Source: Aliidiomarina sedimenti
Lineage (GTDB): Bacteria; Pseudomonadota; Gammaproteobacteria; Enterobacterales; Alteromonadaceae
NCBI RefSeq assembly: GCF_003986955.1
Contig: NZ_PIPN01000006.1
Location: 62,001 to 126,000 of the forward strand
Reading direction: 5' to 3'
DNA length: 64,000 nucleotides
The notes under the pieces were generated by a model. That model made no database searches and was not told the DNA's origin. It saw only the letters and a program-made list of their open reading frames with translations. This document shows positions 15,673 through 25,047 of the stretch, piece after piece. A program made the translations under genes and the position numbers. Each line of letters starts with the position of its first letter. Positions within the stretch are counted from its first letter, which is position 1.

Positions 15673-15741
15673 TGTCTTGTCCTTTTTATATAGCTTTTTA
15701 AAAACATTGATTAACTAAGGTAGTCAGGCCCAGATGAAGCC

Positions 15742-16830
15742 TTAGTAAGCTTTCACCACCGCAGCGCCGTGACGAACGAAACCTGGCTTCACAACTTTTA
15801 CTGTAACCATTTTCTTGCGCATTTCCACCTCAGCAGTGTCCCCCACTGGCGTCGGTACCCGCGCCATGGCGATGCTGTAACCCAGGGTTGGCGAGAAAGT
15901 CCCTGAGGTTATCACGCCTTCACCACCTTCAACCTTCACTTTCAGTCCGGCACGCAATACGCCTTTATCTTCCATCACCAGACCGATTAACTTCTCAGTC
16001 CCTTCTGCTTTTTGCGCTTCCAGAACGTCACGACCAATGAACTTACGCTCAGCCGGTTCGAAGGCAACGCTCCAGCCCATGTTGGCGGCTAATGGTGATA
16101 CGGTTTCGTCCATGTCCTGACCATACAGGTTCATGCCAGCTTCCAGGCGCAGGGTATCACGCGCGCCAAGGCCACATGGCTCAACGCCATTGTCGAGCAA
16201 CTTGTCCCACACCGAGACGACTAATTCATTGGGGACGATAATCTCATAGCCAGCTTCACCGGTATAGCCAGTGGTGGCGACAAACAAATCACCCAGCTGC
16301 AGACCAAAGAATGGTTTCATTTCTTTAACCTGGCCGAACTGGTCGTCACCAAGCAAAATAGCAATTTTTTCCTGTGCCTGCGGACCCTGCAAGGCAATCA
16401 TCGCAAACTCGGTGCGCTCAGTGACTGACACGTCAAACTCACCTGCCTGCTTTTGCAGCCACTGCATGTCTTTGTCACGGGTTGCTGAGTTAACCACCAG
16501 ACGATACGAATCATCAGCAAAGTAGTACACGATCAAGTCATCAATCACGCCGCCCTGCTCATTCAACATACCGGTGTAAAGCGCTTTACCCGGCTGGGTC
16601 AGCTTGGCCACATCGTTGGCCAGTAAATAACGCAAATAGGCCTTAGCTTCAGGGCCGGTGGCATCCACAATAGTCATGTGCGAGACGTCAAACATGCCCG
16701 CGCGCTGGCGTACAGCATGGTGCTCCTCTATCTGAGAACCATAGTTCAGCGGCATATCCCAGCCGTGGAAGTCGACCATTTTCGCGCCTGCTGCCACATG
16801 GGCATCGTACAAAGGAGTTTTGCTAGCCAT
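15742..16830 (-). CDS. gcvT: Aminomethyltransferase, T-protein of glycine cleavage
   Basis: A 362-residue folate-dependent aminomethyltransferase that releases ammonia and makes 5,10-methylene-tetrahydrofolate. Landmarks are [11 protein letters not shown] near residue 20, GMFDVSHM near 45 (with the catalytic Asp region further on), and the C-terminal barrel with [15 protein letters not shown] near 315. First gene of the gcvTHP run; it is transcribed divergently from a LysR regulator. No glycine riboswitch was recognised in the 140-base leader. Confidence 0.97.
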   Translation of the reverse strand: MASKTPLYDAHVAAGAKMVDFHGWDMPLNYGSQIEEHHAVRQRAGMFDVSHMTIVDATGPEAKAYLRYLLANDVAKLTQPGKALYTGMLNEQGGVIDDLIVYYFADDSYRLVVNSATRDKDMQWLQKQAGEFDVSVTERTEFAMIALQGPQAQEKIAILLGDDQFGQVKEMKPFFGLQLGDLFVATTGYTGEAGYEIIVPNELVVSVWDKLLDNGVEPCGLGARDTLRLEAGMNLYGQDMDETVSPLAANMGWSVAFEPAERKFIGRDVLEAQKAEGTEKLIGLVMEDKGVLRAGLKVKVEGGEGVITSGTFSPTLGYSIAMARVPTPVGDTAEVEMRKKMVTVKVVKPGFVRHGAAVVKAY

Positions 16831-16909
16831 TATGTTTACCGTATTCGCTTAAATTTAACGCGGATTATAGAGGTTTGAGCGCCCGGCAACAAATTAAAAA
16901 GGCAAATGA

Positions 16910-16936
16910 CACTATTTATAAAACTAATAATAAGTG
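16910..16936. promoter_or_regulatory. Candidate LysR-type operator
   Basis: An imperfect inverted repeat, CACTATT and AATAAGTG, brackets an AT-rich centre in the spacer between gcvT and the divergent LysR gene. Its size and place fit the T-N11-A class of LysR sites. Binding is inferred only from pattern. Confidence 0.35.
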
Positions 16937-16970
16937 GTAAAAATAATCTGTCGTTATAGAAAGGTGGCCG

Positions 16971-17804
16971 ATGAAACACATTCCGAGCGAAAATTTACGC
17001 GCATTTTTAAGCGTTTACGATCTGCAAAGCTACACCCTGGCGGGTGAGCGCATGGGCCGCTCGCAGCCGGCGATTAGTTTGCAAATAAAACGGCTTGAGC
17101 AAATGCTTAATACGAAGTTGCTGCAGCGCCAGGAGAACCGCATCCGGCTGACCGATGCCGGCGTCGAATTGTACCCGATGGCGCAGCAGTTGCTGAACCT
17201 AAATGACCAGATCATCGCGTTGCATAGCGAATCCAATCTGTCCGGTGAGGTTCGCCTGGGGATACCCAGTGAATTTGCCTCGACCTTGTTACCCAGTATT
17301 CTCGGTCAGTTTGCCAGCAGTTACCCGCAGGTGGCGCTGCAGGTGACCTCAGGGCTGAGCCGCGATTTGCGTCTCGGCGCCAGCCGCCGGCAGTTTGATA
17401 TTATTCTGACCGTGGCCGAAAGCGCGCCGGACAATGCCATTCTGGTCAAAACCGATCAGTTAGTCTGGGTTGCAGGCAGTCCCGACTTTAAACCCTCACA
17501 GCCGTTGGCATTGGTGATGGCGCCGGAAGGGTGTGTCTATCGTCGCCGTGCGGAAAAAATGCTCAGCGGGCATGGCTATAGAATCAGCTACACCAACAGC
17601 GATCTGGCCGGTATTTCCAGTGCCTTGCGCAGCGGACTGGGGGTCACTGTACTAGCTCGCTCCAGCGTACCGGTCGAACTGCATGAAGTTAAACACCCTA
17701 CACTGCCGGAGCTGGGCCAGATTAATATCTACCTTGAGCGCCATGGCCGCAGTGAAGACGCAGCCGAGCGCCTGCTGCGTTATATCGAAGAGGCGCTGCG
17801 CTGA
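16971..17804 (+). CDS. LysR family transcriptional regulator
   Basis: A 277-residue regulator. The N-terminal winged helix-turn-helix (about residues 5-62) contains GRSQPAISLQIKRLEQML, the LysR recognition helix; the remainder is a periplasmic-binding-protein-like effector domain with LSGEVRLGIP near residue 90 as hinge. AAGGTGG precedes the ATG. It is divergent from gcvT, so control of the gcv genes is a reasonable guess, but its sequence is not obviously GcvA and its effector is unknown. Confidence 0.85.
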   Translation: MKHIPSENLRAFLSVYDLQSYTLAGERMGRSQPAISLQIKRLEQMLNTKLLQRQENRIRLTDAGVELYPMAQQLLNLNDQIIALHSESNLSGEVRLGIPSEFASTLLPSILGQFASSYPQVALQVTSGLSRDLRLGASRRQFDIILTVAESAPDNAILVKTDQLVWVAGSPDFKPSQPLALVMAPEGCVYRRRAEKMLSGHGYRISYTNSDLAGISSALRSGLGVTVLARSSVPVELHEVKHPTLPELGQINIYLERHGRSEDAAERLLRYIEEALR

Positions 17805-17822
17805 CGCGGCTTATTTGCTGGC

Positions 17823-19007
17823 TTACTTACTTGCCTGAGAAAGAAAAAACTGTTTTAACAGCGGCTGGCGGTTGACCAGGTTAAGGCCGCGTCCGCGAAT
17901 AAAGCGCAGCAGCGGGTTGCTGCCACGGAACAGCTGATGGAAGCCTTCCATGACCGCAATATGCTGCAAAGCAGCGGCCTTGCGCGCGCGCTGATAGCCT
18001 CGCAGGGTGCGCATCAGTTCAGCTTCATCCCAGACCCCATTTAAGGTGCCTAACGCGGCCAGCCGTGCTTCCAGATCTCGCGCATCAGCCAGACCCAGAT
18101 TAGCACCCTGCCCGGCAAGCGGGTGAATGGTATGGGCGGCATCACCAATCAGCACCTGACGCTGGTACAACCATTGTTCGGCATAGCGCATCTGCAACGG
18201 AAAGTTACGTCGCGGCCCTTCCACGGTCAACAAACCAAGGCAGTTATCACTGGCGGCGGTCAGGCGATGATTAAATACCTCTTCATCTTCCACCGACCAT
18301 TGCTCTGCCTGCACGCTGGGCTGGCTCCAGACAATCGACAGCAAGTGGGGATCAGCCAGTGGCAACAGCGCCAAAGGGCCACCCGGCATAAAGGCCTGTC
18401 GGGCGATGCCCTGATGCGGTTTTTCACTGCGAATGGTGGCGACTAAACCCTGCTGTTCATAGTCTTTGAACACCATCGGCGTGTCTGCCTGGCTGCGTAA
18501 GGTGGATTGCGCCCCATCGGCGGCCACCAGCAACTGCGCCAGTACAATGTCGCCATTACTTAAGCTTAGTGTTACGTCCTGCTCACTGAACACCGGCGCC
18601 TCATGCTCGACCCCACTGAGTAGCTGCACGCCTGCGGCCTCAGCTTGCTGCCATAGCAGCGCTTCCAGTACCGCGTTTTCAACAATATGACCGAGCGTTG
18701 TGAAGCCGGCATCGCTGGCTGCAAATTCAATCTCAGCGCCATTGTCGCGATCCCAAACCTGCATGCCGGTGTACGGGCCAAGCCGTGCTTCCGGGAGCGC
18801 CTGCCACACGCCGATTTGTTCCAGCCAGTGGCGTGACCCTTCACTAATAGCACTCACCCGCAGTTGCTGGGTATCCGGGATCACGCCTTTGTCGGTCCGT
18901 TTTTCTACGACTACCACCTGACGACCACGCTTGGCCAGGCTTAATGCCAGGCTCAGGCCGATCATCCCGCCGCCAACCACCACTACCTGTGTACGATGCA
19001 ATGCCAT
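17823..19007 (-). CDS. ubiI: Ubiquinone biosynthesis FAD monooxygenase, UbiI/VisC type
   Basis: A 394-residue flavin hydroxylase. The FAD dinucleotide-binding motif VVVGGGMIGLSLA is at residue 9, the DG motif VAADGAQST near 162, and the second FAD motif LIGDAAHTIHPLAGQG near 287. UbiI adds the first ring hydroxyl (C5) in aerobic ubiquinone synthesis. It lies four bases from ubiH in the order pepP-ubiH-ubiI known from other gammaproteobacteria; the UbiI rather than UbiF label rests on that position. The shared strand and spacing suggest one operon from ygfB to ubiI. Confidence 0.85.
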   Translation of the reverse strand: MALHRTQVVVVGGGMIGLSLALSLAKRGRQVVVVEKRTDKGVIPDTQQLRVSAISEGSRHWLEQIGVWQALPEARLGPYTGMQVWDRDNGAEIEFAASDAGFTTLGHIVENAVLEALLWQQAEAAGVQLLSGVEHEAPVFSEQDVTLSLSNGDIVLAQLLVAADGAQSTLRSQADTPMVFKDYEQQGLVATIRSEKPHQGIARQAFMPGGPLALLPLADPHLLSIVWSQPSVQAEQWSVEDEEVFNHRLTAASDNCLGLLTVEGPRRNFPLQMRYAEQWLYQRQVLIGDAAHTIHPLAGQGANLGLADARDLEARLAALGTLNGVWDEAELMRTLRGYQRARKAAALQHIAVMEGFHQLFRGSNPLLRFIRGRGLNLVNRQPLLKQFFLSQASK

Positions 19008-19011
19008 CTGT

Positions 19012-20250
19012 TCAGTCTCCTGTTAAAGAGCGATAGCCCATGGCAGCACGTGCCAATGGGTAAGCCAGGGGTTTGCAGCTGCGCAGGGCGAGCAGACCCA
19101 TATTACGTGCTGCCCGCAATGGCGGGTAATGGTTGGAGAAGGTGCGTACCAGACCATCGGTTAAACCACCGATACGCTGGTAATCCTGTTGTCGCCTGCG
19201 CTCATAGGCAAGCAGGGTTTGGTGCGACCACCCCGGCTGCGCGGGATCATGGTCGGCGCTCAGTGCCTCAACCAGATCAAGCACGTCGCGAACGCCGAGG
19301 TTATAGCCCTGCCCGGCAATCGGGTGCAGCGTATGACAGGCATTGCCCAGTAACACTGTGCGATGATACACAGCGCGATCTGCCAGCAATAAATACAGTG
19401 GGTAACTCGCTCGGGTGTCGAGCCCTATACAGCGGCCGGCCCGATAACCAAATTCCTGCTGCAGAGCGCGCAAAAAGTCTTCGTCACTCAGTGCATTGTA
19501 ATACTCTGCATCGCTGCCTGCGACGCACCAGACCAGAGCCATTCGCCGCGGACCACATGGCAATAAGGCAATCGGCCCGTGCTCGGTAAAGCGCTCATAC
19601 GCCACGCCCTGATGGTCACGATCAAAGGTTACATTGGCAATCAGCGCGGTCTGCTGGTAATCGGTTTCACGACGCTGAATCGCAAGTTGATCGCGGATCA
19701 TGGAGCGGCCGCCATCGGCAGCAATTAAAAGCTGGCTGTGCAGGGTTTGCTGACCAGCGTTCAGTACCACGTTGTCGCGCTGATGCTCGAACGCAGTCAA
19801 AGGCGTATTGTCCAGCCAGGTCAGGTTTGCTACCTGCTGGCAGGCATGACGAACATCCTGTTGCAGTGCCTGAGCGGGGACTACCTGACCAAGTGCGTCG
19901 AGATTGAAATCAGCAGCGTGCAAGGAGGAACTTCCGGCCGCACCACGTTCAGATACATGGATATGCTGAATCGCCTGCGCCAGACGCTGGGCTTGTCCGG
20001 CGGGTTCATTCGTTTCGTTCGCTTTCCCTTTCCCTTTAAGCGCTGCAACCGGGTTCCACAGCCCGGCCTGCTGCATTGCCATCACCGTGGTATGGGCTAA
20101 CGCCAGTGTCCGCGGATCATTACTGCCAGGCGCACTGCCATCGAGTACCAGTATCGAGCGGTCCGGCATCGCTTTGGCCAGCAATAGCGCGGCTAAGCCG
20201 CCAACAACGCCGCCGCCACTTATGGTAATGTCCACAGAATTTGCGCTCAT
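19012..20250 (-). CDS. ubiH: 2-octaprenyl-6-methoxyphenol hydroxylase
   Basis: A 412-residue FAD monooxygenase paralogous to its neighbour. It has ISGGGVVGGLAALLLA at residue 9, IAADGGRSMIRDQL near 180 and LLGNACHTLHPIAGQGYNLG near 300; the GN-A-x-TLHPIAGQG form is characteristic of UbiH. It hydroxylates the C1 position of the ubiquinone ring precursor. Located directly after pepP, the conserved UbiH position. Confidence 0.92.
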   Translation of the reverse strand: MSANSVDITISGGGVVGGLAALLLAKAMPDRSILVLDGSAPGSNDPRTLALAHTTVMAMQQAGLWNPVAALKGKGKANETNEPAGQAQRLAQAIQHIHVSERGAAGSSSLHAADFNLDALGQVVPAQALQQDVRHACQQVANLTWLDNTPLTAFEHQRDNVVLNAGQQTLHSQLLIAADGGRSMIRDQLAIQRRETDYQQTALIANVTFDRDHQGVAYERFTEHGPIALLPCGPRRMALVWCVAGSDAEYYNALSDEDFLRALQQEFGYRAGRCIGLDTRASYPLYLLLADRAVYHRTVLLGNACHTLHPIAGQGYNLGVRDVLDLVEALSADHDPAQPGWSHQTLLAYERRRQQDYQRIGGLTDGLVRTFSNHYPPLRAARNMGLLALRSCKPLAYPLARAAMGYRSLTGD

Positions 20251-20292
20251 CTTTGCTTCTTCTTCGCTGTTCAGCCGTGCATGTACCCGGGC

Positions 20293-21615
20293 TTAGGTAA
20301 ATGCACCGGGCGTCATCAAATCTTCAATTTCTTCCACGGTCACCGGCACCGAGGCGGTCAGGTTTTCACAGCCATCCTCGGTGACCAGGATGTCGTCCTC
20401 GATACGGATACCAAGCCCACGGTATTCAGGCGGACACTCGGTTGCACTATCGATATACAGACCCGGTTCAATGGTAAGCACCATCCCCGGCTCCAGGAGG
20501 CGTGGTTCGCCATCGATTTTATAGGCACCGACATCATGCACATCCAGTCCCAGCCAGTGGCCAAGGCCATGCATAAAATAAGGCCGGTAATGGATGCCTT
20601 TAATGTTCTCCGCCACGGAGCCTTTTAACACCCCGACATCAATCAGGCCTTCGCTCAGAATTTTGGCGGCCACTTTGTACAGTTGCGGCAGCGTCACCCC
20701 GGGTTTGATCTGAGCAATCGCCGCCTGTTGTGCTTTCAGCACCCAGTTATAGAGACGCTTTTGCGCTGGGCTAAAACGGCCATTGACCGGAAAGGTGCGG
20801 GTAATGTCACTGGCGTAGCCCTGATACTCGCAACCGGCGTCGATCAGGACTAAGTCGCCATTTTTGAGTTGGGACTCGTTTTCGGTGTAATGCAAAATGC
20901 AGGCATTGTCGCCACTACCGCAAATGGTGCCGTAGGCGGGCCCGGCGGTGCCGCGCATGGCAAATTCGTGGTGTATTTCGGCGGCCAGCTGGTATTCATA
21001 GCGGCCCACTTTGCACATCGACATCGCCCGGCGATGGGCGTCCGCCGCTATCTGCGCAGAGCGCCGCATTAAGTTTATTTCAGCTTTGGATTTAAATAAG
21101 CGCAGTTCGTGAATAGCAGGTGCCAGGTCGTGGATTTGGCTCGGGCAGCCGTGCTTGCGTGATTCACTAAGCTTGTCCAGCCAGCGCTGACGTTGCTGGC
21201 GTTCGTCATTATCAACCTGATAACACCAGGCCACTGCATCATGACTACCGAGCAGCGACAGTACCTTGCGGTTGAGTTCATTGAGCTCACGAACCTTGGT
21301 TATTCCGGACAGCTCAGCGGCCTTGTCACAGCCAAGCCGACGCCCATGCCAGATTTCCTGCTCGCTATCGCGTGGCAGCACAAACAGGAACTCGTCCAGC
21401 GGTTCGCCGCTGACCAGCACCAGCCAGCCATCCGGTTCGTTAAGACCGGTTAGATAGAAAAAATCGCTGCGCTGACGAAACGGGAATTCGGTATCATTGC
21501 TGCGGGTAACCAGGCGGCCACCACGGATTAACAGCACCGTACCTGGTGCATAACAGGCAGCCAGCGCCTGGCGGCGTTGCTTCAGTTCTTCCACTGCAAT
21601 CGCGTCTTTCACCAT
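20293..21615 (-). CDS. pepP: Xaa-Pro aminopeptidase P
   Basis: A 440-residue pita-bread metallopeptidase that removes an N-terminal residue preceding proline. The five metal ligands are visible: two Asp in VLIDAGCEYQGYASDITRTF near residue 262, His in HGLGHWLGLDVHD near 355, Glu in LTIEPGLYI near 386 and Glu in GIRIEDDILV near 410. The AGGAG Shine-Dalgarno is only three bases from ATG 21615 but six from the next codon GTG (21612), so GTG may be the true start. It heads the ubiH-ubiI stretch after ygfB. Confidence 0.95.
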   Translation of the reverse strand: MVKDAIAVEELKQRRQALAACYAPGTVLLIRGGRLVTRSNDTEFPFRQRSDFFYLTGLNEPDGWLVLVSGEPLDEFLFVLPRDSEQEIWHGRRLGCDKAAELSGITKVRELNELNRKVLSLLGSHDAVAWCYQVDNDERQQRQRWLDKLSESRKHGCPSQIHDLAPAIHELRLFKSKAEINLMRRSAQIAADAHRRAMSMCKVGRYEYQLAAEIHHEFAMRGTAGPAYGTICGSGDNACILHYTENESQLKNGDLVLIDAGCEYQGYASDITRTFPVNGRFSPAQKRLYNWVLKAQQAAIAQIKPGVTLPQLYKVAAKILSEGLIDVGVLKGSVAENIKGIHYRPYFMHGLGHWLGLDVHDVGAYKIDGEPRLLEPGMVLTIEPGLYIDSATECPPEYRGLGIRIEDDILVTEDGCENLTASVPVTVEEIEDLMTPGAFT

Positions 21616-21659
21616 CTACTCCTGAACTCGCTGTCGCATGACCTGTCGCTTGACAGTGT

Positions 21660-22232
21660 TTAGTGCAATGTGTCCGAGCCTGGCGCTTGCGGGTGACGCA
21701 AGCCGGCTAATTCGTTGAAGCACATAATGGCAGAAATCCGTACGTACTCAGTGACTTCGTAGTACGCACGCTCGCCTTCGTCATCCGGCTCGACATCGTC
21801 AGACAGACGTGCGATTTCGCTTAAATCCTGAATTGCCTCGCGTAAATCTTCCGAAGCCTCGGCCAAATTCTGCTGATTCACCCCAAACCCGACCAGAAAC
21901 GACTGCACCCAGTCGGTTAAGGCCTTTAGTCGCTCAGCAAGTGGCTCTTCATCGCCTGGCAGCAATAACTGGAAGCTCATTTGCGGATCAGACAAGTCTT
22001 CACCCACCTGCTGGTGGACGTCGTTCAGCAGTGACTTCATGCCGACACTGAACGCCTGACCTTCATTCGCCAGGTCGATCATCAGACCGTGCCATTCACT
22101 TTGCTTAAGAGGCGCGCCACTGGCGACCAGCCCGCATAGCATGCCGTGGATTTCTGCGGCACATAGGAGCATATTTTCGCGCTCAAGATGTTGATTGAGC
22201 GCATCATATGCGCGTGCTATTGATTCTGACAT
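21660..22232 (-). CDS. ygfB: UPF0149 family protein YgfB
   Basis: A 190-residue acidic protein of the YgfB/UPF0149 family. The family body is clear: ENMLLCAAEIHGMLCGLVASG near the start, LLLPGDEEPLAERLKALTDWVQ in the middle, and YEVTEYVRISAIMCFNELA near the end. The start ATG 22232 (MSESIARAYD) fits family length and has GGA upstream; an in-frame ATG at 22277 would add fifteen residues. It precedes pepP, the standard order. Its molecular role is not settled beyond reports of regulatory functions in relatives. Confidence 0.9.
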   Translation of the reverse strand: MSESIARAYDALNQHLERENMLLCAAEIHGMLCGLVASGAPLKQSEWHGLMIDLANEGQAFSVGMKSLLNDVHQQVGEDLSDPQMSFQLLLPGDEEPLAERLKALTDWVQSFLVGFGVNQQNLAEASEDLREAIQDLSEIARLSDDVEPDDEGERAYYEVTEYVRISAIMCFNELAGLRHPQAPGSDTLH

Positions 22233-22429
22233 ATATTTTTTCCAAGCCATGTGAATGTCGCCCAAAAGAATTGCCATTATCCTAACACTGGCAGCAAGAC
22301 GGAGCCAGAAAAGTGCCAGCGCGCTGACTTTCCCCCGCTTAAGAATGCTGCAACTGAGATAGGCTCCAGTTGCATAATGATAGCAGTACAGCTATGCTCC
22401 GCCCTATAGAATCAAGAGGAAATTCGTAG

Positions 22430-22753
22430 ATGAGCGGTCACGCAATGGACATCAGATTACTCGATAGAAATTATCGGGTTATGTGCCCGGATGGTCAGGA
22501 AAGCGCGCTTCGCGAAGCCGCTCGCCAACTTGACCAGCGCCTGAATGAAACTAAGAGCGCCACCAAGCTGACCAATGTTGAGCAGATAGCGGTCATGACC
22601 GCGCTTAATATATGCCATGAATGGATAGAAGATAAAACTCAGCAGTCAAAGCATACAGCTGCGCTGGAGGACAAGGTTCGCCTGCTCCAGGCAACGATTG
22701 AGAAAGCCATGGGTGAACAAGCATCCAGCCAGGACGGCGACGAGTACAACTAA
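22430..22753 (+). CDS. zapA: Cell division protein ZapA
   Basis: A 107-residue protein with the ZapA layout: N-terminal beta region (MDIRLLDRNYRVMCPDGQE), a dimerising helix and a C-terminal coiled coil from about residue 60. ZapA bundles FtsZ filaments at the division site. AGAGGA lies nine bases before ATG 22430; a second ATG six codons in could also serve. It is divergent from ygfB and directly upstream of 6S RNA, the conserved enterobacterial order. Confidence 0.93.
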   Translation: MSGHAMDIRLLDRNYRVMCPDGQESALREAARQLDQRLNETKSATKLTNVEQIAVMTALNICHEWIEDKTQQSKHTAALEDKVRLLQATIEKAMGEQASSQDGDEYN

Positions 22754-22768
22754 GTAGACCAGAATTAT

Positions 22769-22950
22769 GCTCCCTGGGGTGTTAGCCAGTTGGTGAATGT
22801 CCCTGAGCCGATGTTTTCAGTTAAGGGTCCTGCTTGGTGGTCAGTGCGCAAGCCCGGCATGTACCGGGAAGCCTGCGACCATTCAATTCAGCACCCGCCT
22901 TGAGCCAGTGGGTTCAAGGGCTACCACGCAGCAGCGGCACCTTGGGGAGC
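22769..22950 (+). ncRNA. ssrS: 6S RNA
   Basis: The segment starts with CTCCCTGGGGTG and ends with CACCTTGGGGAG, which form the closing stem. It contains GTCCCTGAGCCGAT near 22800, the shared 6S signature, and the complementary AGCAGCGGC and GGGTTCAAGGGCTAC words near the 3' side, matching the E. coli 6S layout. 6S RNA mimics an open promoter and sequesters sigma-70 RNA polymerase in stationary phase. The location right after zapA is the usual one. Ends are estimated from the stem; the mature transcript may differ by a few bases. Confidence 0.93.
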
Positions 22951-22956
22951 ACCCTT

Positions 22957-23421
22957 CTACTCAGTTTCCGGGTCGGTTTCAGGATCAAAAGTTTCCGGGT
23001 CCGCCACCCCTAAATCAAAAATAAACTGATACCGGTCTTCCGGTGACAGCAACAACACATAGCGACTTGTACCAGCGGATTTATCACGCCCGCTTGCCCG
23101 GTATTGAAGGCGCAGACGCTCTTTCGACAATGCCGGCGCCAGCGCTGCATTATGGCAAGGCTCGACACCATCAATTCGGTCCAGTTCAATCCGCCAGCGA
23201 AAGGGCCCGGCGCGCACCCGCAATTCATCCCCAATGATATGGTATCGGGTCGACATCAGGATCCACATCGGTAACACCGCCGCCAGCAGTAGCAATACCA
23301 GCGCCAGCAATGCCCAACCGCTGATAGCCAACAATGAACTTGCCAACAGCACGAATAACGCCAGCGTGACCACCAGCAGCATCAGCCAGCTATCCACTTT
23401 TGAATTATGGATCTTATCCAT
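22957..23421 (-). CDS. Membrane-anchored PH-domain protein (bPH_4-like)
   Basis: A 154-residue protein with two transmembrane helices near the N-terminus (about residues 14-34 and 36-55) followed by a small beta domain (STRYHIIGDELRVRAGPFRW) typical of bacterial PH-like YdbT/bPH domains, and an acidic ETDPETDPETE tail. Function of such proteins is generally unknown. The start overlaps the amidohydrolase stop by eight bases, so translation is probably coupled. It faces ssrS tail to tail. Confidence 0.75.
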   Translation of the reverse strand: MDKIHNSKVDSWLMLLVVTLALFVLLASSLLAISGWALLALVLLLLAAVLPMWILMSTRYHIIGDELRVRAGPFRWRIELDRIDGVEPCHNAALAPALSKERLRLQYRASGRDKSAGTSRYVLLLSPEDRYQFIFDLGVADPETFDPETDPETE

Positions 23422-24988
23422 TGCCTGATTCCTCTTTAGCTTCCGCTACGATAGCGCGGACGTCGTCCAGCAGTTCACTGGCGTCGTACAAAATTCCGTC
23501 ACGAATGGTATATTTTATGCCGCTGGTCCGCGTTGGCTGATTATTTTCATCCAGCTGATAGTGGCCGGTGCCATACAAGACTTTAAAGTTGCGCAACGGA
23601 TTCTCTTCTACAATCACCAGATCCGCTTTTTTACCTGCAATCACACTGCCAATTTCGTGGTCCAGGCCAAGCGCTTCGGCGCCGTGCAAGGTCGCCGCCT
23701 GAATCACTTCCAGCGCATTAAAGCCAGCCTCGCGTAACAGCTCCATTTCCTGAATATAGCCGAAGCCATAAATTTTATAGATATAGCCCGCGTCCGACCC
23801 CAGCGTTATCCGTCCACCGTGGTTTTTATAGTCATTCAGAAAGCGCATCCACAGACGGTAGTTCTCGCGCCAGGCGACCTCGTCATCGGTAGTCCAGTCA
23901 AACCAATAGGAGCCGTGGGCATAGCGACTTGGGGTAAAGAAGTCCCATAACGTGGGCAAGGTGTATTCATCGTGCCACACCGCGGTGCGCTGCCGTTCAA
24001 GGTCACGACTGGCTTCATAAATGGTCAGCGTGGGGTTGATGGTAAAGTCGAGTTCGATCAGTTCGTCACGCACCTGATTCCAGCGCTCTGACCCTGGTTC
24101 TGCCGCCTGCTGCCAGAGACGTCCGGCTTCGCCAAAGCGATCCTGTTCATTCTGGTAGTTGTAGTCCGGTGAATAGTCCTGAATACGCTGACCGGTAAAC
24201 AGCGCTTCCGGCAGCCCGTACCAATGCTCCATACTATCCAGGCCCATACGCGCTGAATCCAGCACATTGGTCCGCACTACATTAAGCTGGGCGTGGTGCA
24301 TCATGGTGCCCAGCTCTTGCTGTTCTGCTTCATCCAGTGCCGCCGCAATAACCCGTGGCGGTGCACCAAAGAATTTAATCCCCGAGGCGCCTTCGCTTTT
24401 AATATGGCGCACCCAGTCACGAGCCTGCTCTGCAGTGATAATAGGTTCGACACTGCCCTGGCCAAAGCCAACGTACGGAATAATGCGCGGTGCCGCGATC
24501 TCTCCCCGCTCGGCGCGCTGTGCATGCTCCAACGTCCAGTCTAAGCCGTTAAAACTACCGGGTTCGCGAACCGTGGTAATACCATGCGCAAGCCATAGTT
24601 TGAGCACATAGTCAGCCGGGATATTTTCCGCCGAGCCGCCCATGTGTGCATGCATGTCGATAAACCCCGGTAATATGTAATGCCCGCTGACGTCGACTTC
24701 GACATCATCAGGGCCAGCCTCAGGGCGGCCTTCGTTGCGAATTGGTACACCGGGGTAGCCGACCACGGCCACCTCAACAATGCGATCCTGCTCGATAACG
24801 ATATCAACCGGCCCTACAGCTGGCGCGCCTTCGCCATTGATCAGGGTGCCACCACGCAGGATCATTCGCTGATACGGGCCCTCACCATTGCTGCGCTCAG
24901 TGGCACTCGGCGGCGCTGCCGATGCAGCCCAACTAACGGCTAAAATACTGCAAACAACAATCAGGGTGGAAAGACGGCGGGTTAACAT
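23414..24988 (-). CDS. Exported amidohydrolase
   Basis: A 524-residue metal-dependent hydrolase. Residues 1-24 form a signal peptide ending ASA, so the enzyme is exported. Metal ligands appear in order: HAH in FIDMHAHMGG near residue 113, His residues in MMHHAQLN near 227 and MEHWYG near 250, and Asp in TLGSDAGY near 394; a Lys in SGIKFFGAPP near 202 could be the bridging carbamate. It ends with the usual C-terminal beta domain (GKKADLVIVEENPL). Close to imidazolonepropionase/prolidase-type amidohydrolases; the substrate cannot be told. Confidence 0.85.
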   Translation of the reverse strand: MLTRRLSTLIVVCSILAVSWAASAAPPSATERSNGEGPYQRMILRGGTLINGEGAPAVGPVDIVIEQDRIVEVAVVGYPGVPIRNEGRPEAGPDDVEVDVSGHYILPGFIDMHAHMGGSAENIPADYVLKLWLAHGITTVREPGSFNGLDWTLEHAQRAERGEIAAPRIIPYVGFGQGSVEPIITAEQARDWVRHIKSEGASGIKFFGAPPRVIAAALDEAEQQELGTMMHHAQLNVVRTNVLDSARMGLDSMEHWYGLPEALFTGQRIQDYSPDYNYQNEQDRFGEAGRLWQQAAEPGSERWNQVRDELIELDFTINPTLTIYEASRDLERQRTAVWHDEYTLPTLWDFFTPSRYAHGSYWFDWTTDDEVAWRENYRLWMRFLNDYKNHGGRITLGSDAGYIYKIYGFGYIQEMELLREAGFNALEVIQAATLHGAEALGLDHEIGSVIAGKKADLVIVEENPLRNFKVLYGTGHYQLDENNQPTRTSGIKYTIRDGILYDASELLDDVRAIVAEAKEESGNG

Positions 24989-25047
24989 GGCATTGTCCTG
25001 TTATTCGATTTATCCTGCGAGTGTCGCAAGGGTCGAAAGGACAGTCA

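Noticed and set aside
16831-16970. Glycine riboswitch in front of gcvT
   Set aside because: The leader lacks the conserved GGAGAG and CACCGAAGG-type blocks of the glycine aptamer; it is AT-rich with only a small inverted repeat.
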